The notes: generated by a model from the sequence alone, not told the origin. A DNA stretch of 64,000 bases from Nocardia brasiliensis NBRC 14402 (GCF_000308475.2 NZ_BAFT02000023.1:1-64000), one strand, 5' to 3'; shown: positions 8,334 through 16,894, counted from the first letter of the stretch. A program made the numbers and translations.

Positions 8334-9362
8334 CTACGGAGCGATCCGATGACACAACCAGGCGAGCGAGAGGGGGTAGCGGTAGTCGATTCCGCCGTGC
8401 CCCGCATCGAACAGCTCGAACTCGATGATCTCCGCGGGCACGTCGGCGGCGAGCAACGCGGCACGGAACGCCTGGCCGCCGATGTCGAGGTACCACTCGT
8501 CCCTGGTGCCGCCGTCGATCCAGATCCCGCGCAGACCGCGCAGGGCCTCCGCGTATTTCGGGACCATGCGGACGGGATCCCAATCCAGCCAACGCTCCCA
8601 CGCCGCAGCGTCGAGCACCCCGGTAACCGGATCGAAAGGCAGGTCCACCGTGCCGTCTTCGCGCGCGGAGAAGCAGGCCGATACGCCCAGCAGGCCGAGC
8701 AGGTCGCTGTCCTCCGGTTTGGTGAAGGCGACGCGCGACCGGAAGTCGTCCCACCAGCGCTGGATATCCCCGTCATAGGCGCGCAGATGCCGCACCGCCT
8801 TGGCGAACTCCGGGATATAGCAGAACTCGTAGAGCGCGTCACCGGCGTGCGTGGCCAACGCGCCGAACAGATCCGGCCGCAGCATCGGTGTGATCATCGC
8901 GCCGAAGCCACCGCTCGACTTGCCTGTGATGGCCCGATGCGCCGCGCTCGGCAGGGTCCGATAGTGGGCGTCGACCCACGGCACCACTTCGTCGCACAGG
9001 TAGGTGTGGTACTTACCGGTGCCGGGCGAGTCGACGAATTGGCTACCGCCGTAAGCGGTCCAGGCGTCGACGAACACCACGATGGCCGGCGGCGCCGCGC
9101 CGTCGGCGAACACCCGGTCGGCTGTCTCCGGGAACGGCCGCCGGAACGGCTGCCGGTTGCGCCACATGGTGACGTCTCCCGTATAGCCCTGGATCACGTA
9201 AACGGCTGGATAACGCCGCTGCGGCTCGTCGTCGTAACCCGGTGGCAGATAGACCAGCACCGGCCGCTCATGTGGGTCGCCCAGCGGATTCCCTTGCAAC
9301 ACAGTGCTGTTGATCACCGATTCATCGATTCGTCCGGCCAGCTCAGCGGACCACGGCAGCAT
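8334..9362 (-). CDS. Alpha/beta-hydrolase, esterase-D/antigen-85-like
   Basis: The 342-aa protein has the putative-esterase fold: RPVLVYLPPGYDDEPQRRYP at the start of the core, the nucleophile elbow ITGKSSGGFGAM (second Ser is the likely nucleophile) and a C-terminal DAGHGGIDYRYPLSLAW with the catalytic His. The family covers S-formylglutathione hydrolases, feruloyl/enterochelin esterases and mycolyltransferases. No signal peptide is visible, so a cytosolic esterase is more likely than a mycolyltransferase. The ATG at 9362 has GGGAGG five bases upstream, which decides the start against an open frame extending 23 codons further. Confidence 0.8.
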   Translation of the reverse strand: MLPWSAELAGRIDESVINSTVLQGNPLGDPHERPVLVYLPPGYDDEPQRRYPAVYVIQGYTGDVTMWRNRQPFRRPFPETADRVFADGAAPPAIVVFVDAWTAYGGSQFVDSPGTGKYHTYLCDEVVPWVDAHYRTLPSAAHRAITGKSSGGFGAMITPMLRPDLFGALATHAGDALYEFCYIPEFAKAVRHLRAYDGDIQRWWDDFRSRVAFTKPEDSDLLGLLGVSACFSAREDGTVDLPFDPVTGVLDAAAWERWLDWDPVRMVPKYAEALRGLRGIWIDGGTRDEWYLDIGGQAFRAALLAADVPAEIIEFELFDAGHGGIDYRYPLSLAWLCHRIAP

Positions 9363-9464
9363 TCGACCTCCCAATGGAATACCTGCGTTACTTCCGATCA
9401 GAACCGTACTGCCGCCGCCGGACGAGCACACCGCAACGCGAAAACCAGTGGCAGGACGCCCACT

Positions 9465-10709
9465 TCAACGGCGCGAGCGCAGTCGGTTGGCGGCCGCCAG
9501 CACCGGCCCGCCCGCCACGGTGACGGCCGAACCCAGCCGGGTGTCGGTGGCCAGTATCCAGCGCACCGTCTGCATCGCCATGATCAGCACTTCACTGCCG
9601 CGCAGCCGCATGCCCGCCTCGAAATCGCGGACCGCCACCGGCAAATTCACGGTTCCGGCGGCAACCGCACCGAGTTGCTCGACCAGGCTCGCGGCGTCGC
9701 GAATGGCCGCTCCGGCACCCATCCCGGCCGTCGGCGGCGTCGCGTGCACGGCGTCCCCGAGCGCGGTGATCGGCCCGGCCGGCCACGGCGCGAGGTCCCG
9801 CGCCCGCGTCGACGCCGCGTTGAACCGGAACGCGGCGACACTGTCCGGATCGGCACGGGCGACGACCTCGAGCGTTCGCTCGCACCACCCGTGGTGCCGG
9901 AAGCGGTCCAGCAGCGCGGTCCGCACCGCGACGCCGCGCGCGGTCCGGATCGAATCGGTGGCCGCGGACTCGGGAAACATCGCTCCCCAGATGTAGGTCG
10001 GGCCGGTCGTGATCGCGGCTCGAAGCTCGGGTGCGTCGAGTACGGCGTTGCCCACCGGGTCGAGATAGCCGACGTACAGCGCTGAACCGCGTGGTCCCAC
10101 CGCCAGCCCGGAGCGCGGTCCGAGGCGGAGCTGTTCAGCGGCGCCGAGGTCGTCGACCGAGGTCCGACCGGAAAAACCGATGACACCGGCGGGCGAGTTC
10201 GTCGGGCGACCGGCGAGATGGCGGGCCACCAGCGAGTGCGCGCCGTCCGCACCGACCAGCAGGTCGCCCGCGGCAGGCGGTTCGTCGGCGAAATTCGCCA
10301 CCGGTCTGCCGTCCGCGCCGCGATCGACCCCGGTGACCGAGCGGCCGAGCCGCAGGTCCGCACCGACCGCGTCGGCCAGCACCGTCCGCAAGGTGATGCG
10401 ATCGATGTCCACGCTCGGGTCGTCGCCGAGATCCCGGCCGTGGCCGAGCAACCGCCCACGCCGGTCCCACATCGCGTCTCGTTCGCGCAGCCGCAGCGCC
10501 GAAGCCGACGCCAGCACCCGCTCGAAGATCTCCGGCGCGACCAGGCCGCGCAGTGCCGCCTGTGCCCTGCCGTCCAGCGTGATGTGATAGCCGCCGGTCG
10601 CCGCCACATCCGTATCACGTTCGTAGACAACCACTTCGAACCCATTCCTCCGCAGACCGGCGGCCAGTGCCAACCCGCCGATCCCGCCGCCCACGACGAT
10701 GATGCGCAT
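9465..10709 (-). CDS. FAD-dependent monooxygenase (PHBH-type)
   Basis: The 414-aa flavoprotein begins with the Rossmann fingerprint VGGGIGGLALAAGLRRNGF and has the second FAD motif LVGADGAHSLVARHLAG around residue 155 and the C-terminal ITALGDAVHATPPTAGMGAG segment that binds the flavin ribityl chain. The family uses NAD(P)H and O2 to hydroxylate aromatic or polyketide substrates. GAGGAG lies upstream of the ATG. It is divergent from a WYL-domain regulator, which is the likely controller; the substrate is unknown. Confidence 0.88.
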   Translation of the reverse strand: MRIIVVGGGIGGLALAAGLRRNGFEVVVYERDTDVAATGGYHITLDGRAQAALRGLVAPEIFERVLASASALRLRERDAMWDRRGRLLGHGRDLGDDPSVDIDRITLRTVLADAVGADLRLGRSVTGVDRGADGRPVANFADEPPAAGDLLVGADGAHSLVARHLAGRPTNSPAGVIGFSGRTSVDDLGAAEQLRLGPRSGLAVGPRGSALYVGYLDPVGNAVLDAPELRAAITTGPTYIWGAMFPESAATDSIRTARGVAVRTALLDRFRHHGWCERTLEVVARADPDSVAAFRFNAASTRARDLAPWPAGPITALGDAVHATPPTAGMGAGAAIRDAASLVEQLGAVAAGTVNLPVAVRDFEAGMRLRGSEVLIMAMQTVRWILATDTRLGSAVTVAGGPVLAAANRLRSRR

Positions 10710-10796
10710 CCTGTTTCGACTCCTCTACCTGCTGCCGGGCAACCTCGGAGGCGACGATCGCACCAGTACCGGCCATCGAGTGGCCACAATGGTGCG

Positions 10797-11789
10797 GTGG
10801 CCGATACCTCCCGGCGCGCACTGCGCCTGCTGTCCCTGCTCGCCGCGCGCCGCCGGTGGTCGCTGGACGAACTGGTCGCGCAGCTCGATGTCAGCGCGCG
10901 CACCGTCCGGCGCGATATCGAAACCCTGCGAGCGCTCGACTACCCGGTCACGACCGTGCACGGTCCCGCGGGCGGCTACGAACTGGGCACCGGCCACACG
11001 CTGCCGCCCCTGCTGTTCGACGACGAGCAGGCCTTGGCCGTCGCGGTAGCGCTACAGACCGCGCCTGGTTCGGTTTTCGGCCTCGGTGCCGACGCCGCCC
11101 GGGCACTGAAGACACTCGAACAGGTCATGCCCACGCGCCTGCGCACCGCGATGGAATCGCTGAAACTCACCAGACTCCAGAACTATTGGGAGTTTCCGGC
11201 CCCACCCATCGCCGCCGACGCGCTGAAAGTCGTCGGCAGCGCGGTCCGCAAACATCATCTGCTGACCGTCGAAGCGCTACGACCCGACGGCTCGCGCCCC
11301 CACCCCCGCGACCGGGACTTCACGCCCCCACGACGTATCGAGCCCCATCATCTCGTGGTCTGGGCCGGCCGGTGGTACCTCGTCGCCCACCACCCCGCCG
11401 ACAGCACCTGGCGCGTACACCGCGTCGACCGACTCCACCTGCACACACCCCCCGGCCCCGCCTTCACCCCGCGCGGCCTCCCCGGCAACGACGTCGCCCA
11501 CTTCGTCATGACCAGCCACAACCGCGGCGACACCCCCGCCGCCTGGAAATGCCTCGGATCCGCCCGCCTCGACCTCCCCACCGAAACCGTAGCCCGTTGG
11601 GCGCCAGGCGGTTCCGTCGTCGAACACCTCGACCCCCACCACTGCCGCCTCACCCTCGGCGCCTGGTCCTGGGCAGGTATCGCCGGCCTCCTCGCCACCT
11701 TCGACACCGAGCTGAGCGAGGTGGAGCCGCCGGAGTTGGTCGACGCCTGTCGTCGGCTTGCGCAGCGGTGGAGGGCAATTGGCAATTGA
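10797..11789 (+). CDS. YafY-type HTH/WYL-domain transcriptional regulator
   Basis: The 330-aa protein has an N-terminal DeoR-like winged HTH (WSLDELVAQLDVSARTVRRD) and a WYL-type sensor domain: the segment IEPHHLVVWAGRWYLVAHHP contains the WYLV core. WYL proteins bind nucleotides or nucleic acids and often control DNA-damage or defence genes, but stand-alone YafY-like copies beside an oxidoreductase usually regulate that neighbour. The GTG at 10797 starts VADTSRRALRLL; the open frame runs far upstream but there it is antisense to the divergent monooxygenase gene and is not coding. Confidence 0.85.
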   Translation: MADTSRRALRLLSLLAARRRWSLDELVAQLDVSARTVRRDIETLRALDYPVTTVHGPAGGYELGTGHTLPPLLFDDEQALAVAVALQTAPGSVFGLGADAARALKTLEQVMPTRLRTAMESLKLTRLQNYWEFPAPPIAADALKVVGSAVRKHHLLTVEALRPDGSRPHPRDRDFTPPRRIEPHHLVVWAGRWYLVAHHPADSTWRVHRVDRLHLHTPPGPAFTPRGLPGNDVAHFVMTSHNRGDTPAAWKCLGSARLDLPTETVARWAPGGSVVEHLDPHHCRLTLGAWSWAGIAGLLATFDTELSEVEPPELVDACRRLAQRWRAIGN

Positions 11790-12004
11790 GCGGGTCTCCT
11801 CGATCGACCTCACGCCAGGTTTCCCGACCCGCGACCCTTGTCGTAAGCGTTACGAAAGCGCACCCCGGCCAGCTTCGCTACCCCGATGCGCCTACTGCCC
11901 GCGCTCAGACGTGATCACCTTCCGAGCCAGTGCTCCGGTGCAATACCGAGCGCGAGAACCCGCTGCGGGCCCGCAGCCATGACCGAAAACACCTGGTCAC
12001 GGGC

Positions 12005-12030
12005 GGTACCACAGTAGTACCATTAGTAAT
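12005..12030 (+). promoter_or_regulatory. Putative operator in front of the antitoxin/Doc pair
   Basis: An inverted repeat GGTAC-N7-GTACC (12005-12021) and, directly after it, ATTA-G-TAAT (12022-12030) abut the antitoxin ATG at 12031. AT-rich inverted repeats at the start codon are typical binding sites for ribbon-helix-helix antitoxins that repress their own operon. The assignment is inference from position and symmetry. Confidence 0.5.
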
Positions 12031-12231
12031 ATGGCGATGAATCTAAGACTGACCGACGACAACGAGAACGCCGTTCGCGACCAAGCCGAGCGGGAAGGCG
12101 TGAGCATGAACGCGCTCATCAACCGGGCCGTGGCCGAGTACGTCGCACGCTGGCAGCACCGCGACACTGTACGCACCGAGATCGGATTCGCTATCGCCGA
12201 GCATCGCGAACTGCTGGACAAGCTCAAGTGA
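12031..12231 (+). CDS. Ribbon-helix-helix antitoxin of a Doc toxin
   Basis: The 66-aa protein fits a ribbon-helix-helix DNA-binding antitoxin: short beta strand MNLRLTDD followed by helices ENAVRDQAEREGVSMNALI and NRAVAEYVARW, then a charged C-terminal tail likely to fold on the toxin. The stop overlaps the GTG start of the Doc gene by four bases (GTGA), the classic antitoxin-first arrangement. It probably represses its own promoter through the inverted repeats just upstream. Confidence 0.8.
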   Translation: MAMNLRLTDDNENAVRDQAEREGVSMNALINRAVAEYVARWQHRDTVRTEIGFAIAEHRELLDKLK

Positions 12232-12635
12232 CCGAGGTCCGATACCTCGACCTCGAGGACGTACTCGAAATCGCGTCAGCAGCCACCGACGGCGCAGCCA
12301 TCGTGCGCGATCCGGGTCTACTGCAAGCTGCCGTGTTCCGTTACCGCACTACAGTATTTGGTGAGGACGCGTACCCGACAGTGTTCGACAAGGCAGCGGC
12401 ATTGCTCGAATCACTAGCGCGCAATCACGCGTTCGTAGACGGCAACAAACGAACCGCGTGGACCTCAGCCGTCGTGTTCCTTGGTATCAACGGCCATAGA
12501 GTCACCCTCCAAAACGCGCCACTGCTCGAAACCTATCCGTTCGTAATTGCAGTGGCGACGGGCGAACTCAACAGCATCGACGAGATCGCGATCCGACTGG
12601 CTAAGTTCACAAACGAGCAACAAAGACCGGTTTGA
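12228..12635 (+). CDS. doc: Doc-type Fic-fold toxin (death on curing)
   Basis: The 135-aa protein has the size and motif of Doc. Residues 67-78 read HAFVDGNKRTAW, the Doc form (HxFxDGNKRxxW) of the Fic loop, in which His is catalytic and the Lys replaces the Gly-Arg of AMP-transferring Fic enzymes. Doc phosphorylates elongation factor Tu and stops translation; the antitoxin neutralises it. Start is a GTG overlapping the antitoxin stop. GC is lower than in neighbouring housekeeping genes, in line with transfer. Confidence 0.88.
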   Translation: MTEVRYLDLEDVLEIASAATDGAAIVRDPGLLQAAVFRYRTTVFGEDAYPTVFDKAAALLESLARNHAFVDGNKRTAWTSAVVFLGINGHRVTLQNAPLLETYPFVIAVATGELNSIDEIAIRLAKFTNEQQRPV

Positions 12636-13602
12636 CCCCAGATCTAGTCTGAACGCCACGGGCCAGTGGCCAATTCGGCTCATAGCTAGCGTCCGTTTCG
12701 ACGGTGCACATGTTCGTTTTTGAGATCCGGTTGACGATGACGAAGTCGAATGCTGATCGACGCTCGGACGAGCCTGCGGTGTTACTCATCGAGTCGGCCT
12801 GGACCGCGTGGGAACGCATTCTGCAGGCACAACACCTGCCAGTGCATCGAGTAGCGGTACGTTGAGCCTGCGAGGATCCCCTTGAGCCTCACGCGGCGAG
12901 GGCCCCGAAGGCCACGCAGGCCGTTCCAAATCCGCGGGGGTATGCCACCCTCTCCGAATACTTGCGGCCACTGGCTCGAGCGGCGGCCTGCGAGACTACT
13001 CCTAATCTTCCGACCTTCTTCGCATAGCGCCTCAGAGGCACTGTGACACAACGCGATAGGCGTGAGACAGGTTCGAACTTCACTATCCCATCGACCCATT
13101 GGCAATTTTTGAGCATGCCCGAGTTGTGGCAGCGGCGATCAACGGATACGCCCGGATGCGTAACCGCGAGACTGCGGACGTGTTATCCCTGCGCACCGCC
13201 CATACTCCGCCCTTCCCTCACCCCCAACACCAAATTCCCCCCTCAAACCCCTGTACGCCATACGAATCCGAAATTCGTCCCCCCATCAACCGACACAAAC
13301 CACAAATCCACCACCCCCAAACCCAACCGTCCAGGATCCAAACCATTGGCGCGGCAGCTGGACCCCGTATCGCGAGTCAACCATGGGTCACAGCAGCTCA
13401 GCACCACTACCGCTACCGGACCTCATCACAATCTCTTGGTCGTAGACAGCAACGGGCCATCAACATGATCATTGTGCCGCGTAAATCTTCGGGCCCCTCC
13501 GAAACCCAAACTCCACACACCCCGAGCAGCAAATGCGCCCCTGAAAATGAGTGAATATGCCTGGACCAGGCGAATTCAACTGTTGGTGCAGTGCACCTGC
13601 GG
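12636..13602. other. Gene-poor stretch with decayed coding remnants
   Basis: No intact gene is convincing here. A 42-codon frame at 12737-12865 (+) continues after one TGA in the same frame to about 13027 without another stop, and its composition (many Ala, Arg, Pro) looks like decayed coding DNA. From about 13190 to 13340 the + strand is rich in C and A and almost free of G. The stretch separates the two toxin modules. Confidence 0.4.
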
Positions 13603-14229
13603 TTACTCCCCGAGCGCGCGGACTGGAATAAAAGCTGCTAGCTCACAAGGATCTCGGTGCCTATCGTATTCACGCAGCAGGGCGATATACCGGGGCTTGT
13701 CGAGTTCCCAATCATATTGCTCCACCACCTCACCGTCTTGAGCGGCGAAGAAGATGAGGTCAGCGAGCAGTCGAGTCGTCCGACCGTTCCCATCTGTGAA
13801 CGGGTGAACTCTGACCGTCTCGGCGTGCACCGCGATACCTAGCTGTCGTGCGGTCCAATCATTCGTGTGCTCCCAACGGTAGCGAATGGTCCCCAACGAG
13901 TCGTGGAGTTCAACGGCAATCCGCTCCGGCGCAACGCCGATATTCAACTCCCGCAAGCGGAACTTCCCGGCCCATGCCCAGATGTCACCGTAGAGCCGGT
14001 TATGGAGTTCGCGCAGAAAATAGGCACTCAGCATCTCATCCAGGGTGAGCGTTTCATCGAGCACTGCGTTCAGCAGCGTCTCACTTGCTTCTTCCTGCAC
14101 GGCCTGCTCGAGGTCATAAACGGCGGCCTTACTGACTGGCTCCCCGAGCAATTCCCGGATGTCTGGGAGCAGCGCATCTGCCTCATCGTCGGGGACCGGT
14201 GTCTCGCCATAGCCCGGCGTCAGATGCAT
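13603..14229 (-). CDS. Fic-domain toxin (predicted AMP-transferase)
   Basis: The 208-aa Fic protein carries at residues 142-153 HPFTDGNGRTTR, the complete AMPylation motif HxFx(D/E)GNGRxxR. A flap segment (RELNIGVAPERIAVELHDSL) precedes it. Fic enzymes of this kind transfer AMP from ATP to target proteins; small ones act as toxins on gyrase or topoisomerase IV. No own inhibitory helix is seen, so it should be a class I Fic needing a partner. The ATG at 14229 shares one base with the stop of a 51-aa ORF that has the expected antitoxin motif. The N-terminal extension in the open frame is the antitoxin DNA read in another frame. Confidence 0.85.
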   Translation of the reverse strand: MHLTPGYGETPVPDDEADALLPDIRELLGEPVSKAAVYDLEQAVQEEASETLLNAVLDETLTLDEMLSAYFLRELHNRLYGDIWAWAGKFRLRELNIGVAPERIAVELHDSLGTIRYRWEHTNDWTARQLGIAVHAETVRVHPFTDGNGRTTRLLADLIFFAAQDGEVVEQYDWELDKPRYIALLREYDRHRDPCELAAFIPVRALGE

Positions 14230-14384
14230 CAGACCTGCGATCGCCGCTTCACCAAGAACTTCTCGACCCGCGCTGACCGCGTATAGCCAGCGGGCACGAC
14301 ACGGTTCTCGAGCCGTGCGGAAGCCTTGGTCGATCGGACAACGCCTCGCTTGACAGCCTCTTTGGACACTGCACGACGCTCCAC
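14229..14384 (-). CDS. Short Fic antitoxin with SxxxEN inhibitory motif
   Basis: A 51-aa basic ORF, too short for routine gene calling, starts at GTG 14384 behind a strong ribosome site (AGGAGGT) and ends in TGATG, its stop sharing one base with the Fic start. Residues 22-27 read SARLEN, an exact match to the (S/T)xxxE(G/N) motif with which class I Fic antitoxins (VbhA, FicA/YhfG type) push a Glu into the ATP site of the partner. Position, coupling and motif agree. It is Arg/Lys rich outside the motif and has no recognised DNA-binding domain. Confidence 0.75.
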   Translation of the reverse strand: MERRAVSKEAVKRGVVRSTKASARLENRVVPAGYTRSARVEKFLVKRRSQV

Positions 14385-14554
14385 GACCCGCACCTCCTAT
14401 TCGTTCTGTGTTCTGCTCTCCGATGTTACCGACCGACTGCCTACAGGAATATCCCGGCATATCCAGTCTGACATCGACTCGACGGGCCGGGCGGTTTCCG
14501 CGCTGGACCGGTCCAGGGCGAGGCATAGAGACCAGCAGACGGATAGCGTCTGAG

Positions 14555-14738
14555 AGGGGGTCCGGAGGCGAGGCATGGGGACTGGCAACCGAGGAGGGGG
14601 CCGGGGCACGCCGTAGGGACTGGCAACAGGGAGGGGTCCGGGGCGAGGCATAGGGACCGGCATCCGGGAGCGGGTCCGGCGGCGAGGCATAGGGACCGGC
14701 ATCCGGGAGGGGGTCCGGGGCGAAGCCCGCCGGGCGGG
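14555..14738. repeat. Tandem repeat, period about 38 bp, downstream of ssrA
   Basis: Copies begin near 14567, 14605, 14642, 14681 and 14719 (spacing 37-39 bp) with core GGCGAGGCATAGGGACCGGC and a trailing GGGGGTCCGG. The copies at 14642 and 14681 are nearly identical; outer ones diverge, and a related copy lies at 14517. No coding frame explains it. It resembles a minisatellite (MIRU-type) array. The spacers are not unique, so it is not a CRISPR array. Confidence 0.75.
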
Positions 14739-14739
14739 G

Positions 14740-14760
14740 TGTGGGGGTTGCACCCCCACA
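14740..14760. terminator. GC-rich hairpin between repeat array and ssrA terminator
   Basis: TGTGGGGG-TTGCA-CCCCCACA forms a perfect 8-bp stem. It lies 19 bases beyond the ssrA terminator hairpin and could act as a second transcription stop. Confidence 0.5.
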
Positions 14761-14778
14761 AACATGACGAAACGAGCA

Positions 14779-14807
14779 AGGCCCATGCTCTCCATGAGCA
14801 TGGGCCT
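14779..14807 (-). terminator. ssrA transcription terminator
   Basis: A perfect 12-bp inverted repeat (AGGCCCATGCTC / GAGCATGGGCCT, loop TCCAT) begins 13 bases past the tmRNA 3' end. On the minus strand it is followed by TTGCTCGTTTCGTC, a modest T-containing tail. Confidence 0.85.
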
Positions 14808-14820
14808 CGCACGAGTGAAG

Positions 14821-15189
14821 TGGAGCTGCCGGGAATCGAACCCGGGTCCTCCGCCGCGTCTCCAGGGCTTCTCCGTGTGCAGTTCGCTGTGTCTCTACTT
14901 GGATCTCCGAGTCTCGCGAACAAGCTCAGATGACGATCCCAGTCGCTGTTTGATTTTCCGTCCGGGTCCGCGACCGGCTCGGACGGTAAGTCCCTCTAGC
15001 TGATGCCAGTACCCGGGTCGAGGGACGAACCCGGACTGACAGAGACGACCTACTGCTTAGGCAGCGAGGGCGTACTCGCGCTGATTGGAATCGGCGCTTA
15101 ATTGGTTGCAATGACGCTTACGGTGGTCTCTTGCCTGCACCGACACGCTTCCCCTAGATCTACGTACGCAGTCGAAACCGTTCAGCCCC
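14821..15189 (-). ncRNA. ssrA: tmRNA
   Basis: The RNA rescues stalled ribosomes together with SmpB. The 5' end GGGGCTGAACGGTTTCGACT and the 3' end GGGTTCGATTCCCGGCAGCT are the conserved tRNA-like halves; they pair as an Ala-type acceptor stem (GGGGCTG with CAGCTCC). CCA is not encoded (CTTC follows the discriminator A). The tag frame at 15095-15057 starts with resume codon GCC and encodes ADSNQREYALAA before TAA, the form known from mycobacteria and relatives. A hairpin terminator follows. The length of about 369 nt is normal. Confidence 0.97.
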
Positions 15190-15218
15190 GTACGTCCCAG
15201 CACCTTGCCGGGCTGTTC

Positions 15219-15224
15219 ATATTA
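15219..15224 (-). promoter_or_regulatory. ssrA: Possible -10 element of ssrA
   Basis: On the minus strand TAATAT lies about 30 bases before the mature tmRNA 5' end, leaving a short leader that RNase P would remove. No good -35 element is seen. Confidence 0.35.
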
Positions 15225-15265
15225 ACACCGGCCGATGCCGGGTTCTTCCCATTATTCGGCGGGTG

Positions 15266-16129
15266 TCACGCCACCGCGATGAGTCCGACGGCGGTGAGCG
15301 CCAGCACCATCCCTACCTGCTGCAACCGTCCGACGCGCTCGCCGAGCAGCACCATGGCGAGCAGGACGGTCGCGGCGGGGTAGAGCGAGCCGAGCACGCT
15401 GACCAGCGAGAGCATGGAGCCGTGGAAGGCGTACAGCAGAGCTGCGTTGCTGATCACATCGAGGACGCTGATGTAGCAGGCGAGGCGGAGCGGTTCGCCG
15501 CGGAGCCGTTGGAATTGCCCGGCCGCGGCGGCGACCAGCCAGATCACCAGGCTGGCGGCGATGCGCTGCGCGAGCAGCGGCCACAGTCCGGCCGAGGCGG
15601 CGGTTTCGTGCAGGAACACGAAGGTGAACCCGTAGGCGACGCCGGAGCCGACGGTGAGCAGCGCGACCCGTTTGGTGAAGCGCAGTTCCCGGCCGCCGGT
15701 GATCTCCTCGGTTACCTCGTCCGGTGATTCGCGGCTGACCAGCAGCACCGCGACGAGCGCGAAGACGATGCCCGCGTATGCGAGCGGGCTGGGACGTTCG
15801 CCGATCATGAGGCCGATCAGCACCGGGATCCCGGCGACGAGCAGCGCGGTGAGCGGGGACACCACGGCCATCGGACCTGCGGCCAGCGCCGCGTAGAACC
15901 ACCAGACGGCGAATCCGCTGGCGACACCGGCGGCGAGTCCCCACATCATCGAGGCCATGTCGATGTCCCCGGCGACGAACGGCAGCACCGCGAGGACCAG
16001 GACGACCGACAGTGGATAGGAGTAGATGACTACGCGCAGCGCGTTCACCCGCCGGGCCGCGACCCCACCGAAGAAGTCGCTGACGCCGTAACCCAGCGCA
16101 GCGACCAGCCCCAGCAGGACCGCCGTCAA
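15266..16129 (-). CDS. EamA/DMT-family transporter
   Basis: The 287-aa hydrophobic protein has about ten membrane helices in two homologous halves, the EamA arrangement of the drug/metabolite transporter superfamily (first repeat starting [20 protein letters not shown], second ending [20 protein letters not shown] then GERV). Substrate is unknown. The start is a TTG overlapping the smpB stop by four bases (TTGA), so it is translationally coupled to smpB. Such coupling is probably positional and not functional. Confidence 0.85.
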   Translation of the reverse strand: MTAVLLGLVAALGYGVSDFFGGVAARRVNALRVVIYSYPLSVVLVLAVLPFVAGDIDMASMMWGLAAGVASGFAVWWFYAALAAGPMAVVSPLTALLVAGIPVLIGLMIGERPSPLAYAGIVFALVAVLLVSRESPDEVTEEITGGRELRFTKRVALLTVGSGVAYGFTFVFLHETAASAGLWPLLAQRIAASLVIWLVAAAAGQFQRLRGEPLRLACYISVLDVISNAALLYAFHGSMLSLVSVLGSLYPAATVLLAMVLLGERVGRLQQVGMVLALTAVGLIAVA

Positions 16130-16599
16130 CGCATGCCTTTGATCCGCCGCCCTAGCTCGCGGGTGACCTCACGCTCTGCGGTGCGCTTCGCCATGTCCTG
16201 GCGCTTGTCGTAGTCCTGTTTGCCTTTGGCGAGGGCCAGTTCGACCTTCACCTTACCGTCGGAGAAGTACATGGACAGCGGGACCAGCGTCTGGTTGCCT
16301 TCCCGCGACTTGCCGACCAGGCGATCGATCTCACGCTTGTGCAGCAACAACTTCCGCACCCGGCGCGGGGAATGGTTGGTCCAGGTGCCGTGGCTGAACT
16401 CCGGGATGTGCAGCCCGCGCAGCCACACCTCGCCGTTGTCGACCGTCGCGAACGCGTCCACCAGCGAGGCTTTGCCCTCACGCAGGCTCTTGACCTCGGT
16501 ACCAACCAGCGCGATCCCGGCCTCGTAGACGTCCAGGATCGTGTAGTTGTGCCGCGCCCGGCGATTGGTCGCGATGACCTTACGCCCCTGTTCCTTCAT
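16126..16599 (-). CDS. smpB: SsrA-binding protein SmpB
   Basis: The 157-aa protein is full length for SmpB. It shows the OB-fold core [19 protein letters not shown] and [18 protein letters not shown], then the basic C-terminal tail [20 protein letters not shown] that inserts in the ribosomal A-site path. It binds tmRNA, encoded about 0.9 kb downstream, and delivers it to stalled ribosomes. The ATG at 16599 ([19 protein letters not shown]) matches the family start; the open frame extends 19 codons upstream without similarity. Confidence 0.97.
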   Translation of the reverse strand: MKEQGRKVIATNRRARHNYTILDVYEAGIALVGTEVKSLREGKASLVDAFATVDNGEVWLRGLHIPEFSHGTWTNHSPRRVRKLLLHKREIDRLVGKSREGNQTLVPLSMYFSDGKVKVELALAKGKQDYDKRQDMAKRTAEREVTRELGRRIKGMR

Positions 16600-16663
16600 A
16601 ACGATCAACCTTAAGTGACGCGGCAACCCGATTATTCCCAGGTTGTGGCGTGGCACTCAGCGA

Positions 16664-16894
16664 TCAGCCACCAGGACGGAACAGCACCCAGACCGTGAAC
16701 AGGGCGATGAAGGCGAGCACGAGCAACACCGTGGAGATCCGGGGTCTGCCCGGCCGCGGCGGTAGTCGGTGCCGCAACCACACGCTCTCCACACTGGGGT
16801 CGATGCCGCGGCCGACGATCGGCGGCGCATCGGGGGCCTCGGCGCTCGGGGAGCTGCCGGCCGCGTCGTCGTCCGGGCCATCACCGCTAGCCAT
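16664..16894 (-). CDS. Small single-pass membrane protein
   Basis: A 76-aa protein with an acidic, Ala/Ser/Pro-rich N-terminal half (MASGDGPDDDAAGSSPSAEA), a basic patch (RHRLPPRPGRPRIS) and one C-terminal membrane helix (TVLLVLAFIALFTVWVLF). The positive-inside rule puts the long N-terminus in the cytosol, a tail-anchored layout. It lies 64 bases upstream of smpB on the same strand. I do not recognise the family. Confidence 0.55.
   Translation of the reverse strand: MASGDGPDDDAAGSSPSAEAPDAPPIVGRGIDPSVESVWLRHRLPPRPGRPRISTVLLVLAFIALFTVWVLFRPGG

Noticed and set aside
7224..10085. A 953-codon open frame on the + strand
   Set aside because: It is antisense to three genes with clear motifs and has the Arg/Gly/His-rich composition of a GC-bias shadow frame.
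10218..10796. N-terminal extension of the WYL regulator
   Set aside because: The stretch is antisense to the FAD monooxygenase and has no domain; the HTH begins just after GTG 10797.
12737..13027. Two-part ORF that could be a pseudogene
   Set aside because: One TGA splits it, no family is recognisable, and composition alone is not enough for a pseudogene call; only noted in the gap entry.
14230..14526. Longer N-terminus of the Fic protein
   Set aside because: The added 99 residues are the antitoxin gene and upstream DNA read in another frame; the ATG at 14229 is coupled to the antitoxin stop.
14555..14738. Possible CRISPR array
   Set aside because: Units are contiguous at about 38 bp without unique spacers, and no cas gene is near.
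14821..14900. A tRNA gene suggested by the T-arm GGTTCGATTCC
   Set aside because: It is the 3' half of tmRNA; the matching 5' half and tag frame lie upstream at 15189-15057.
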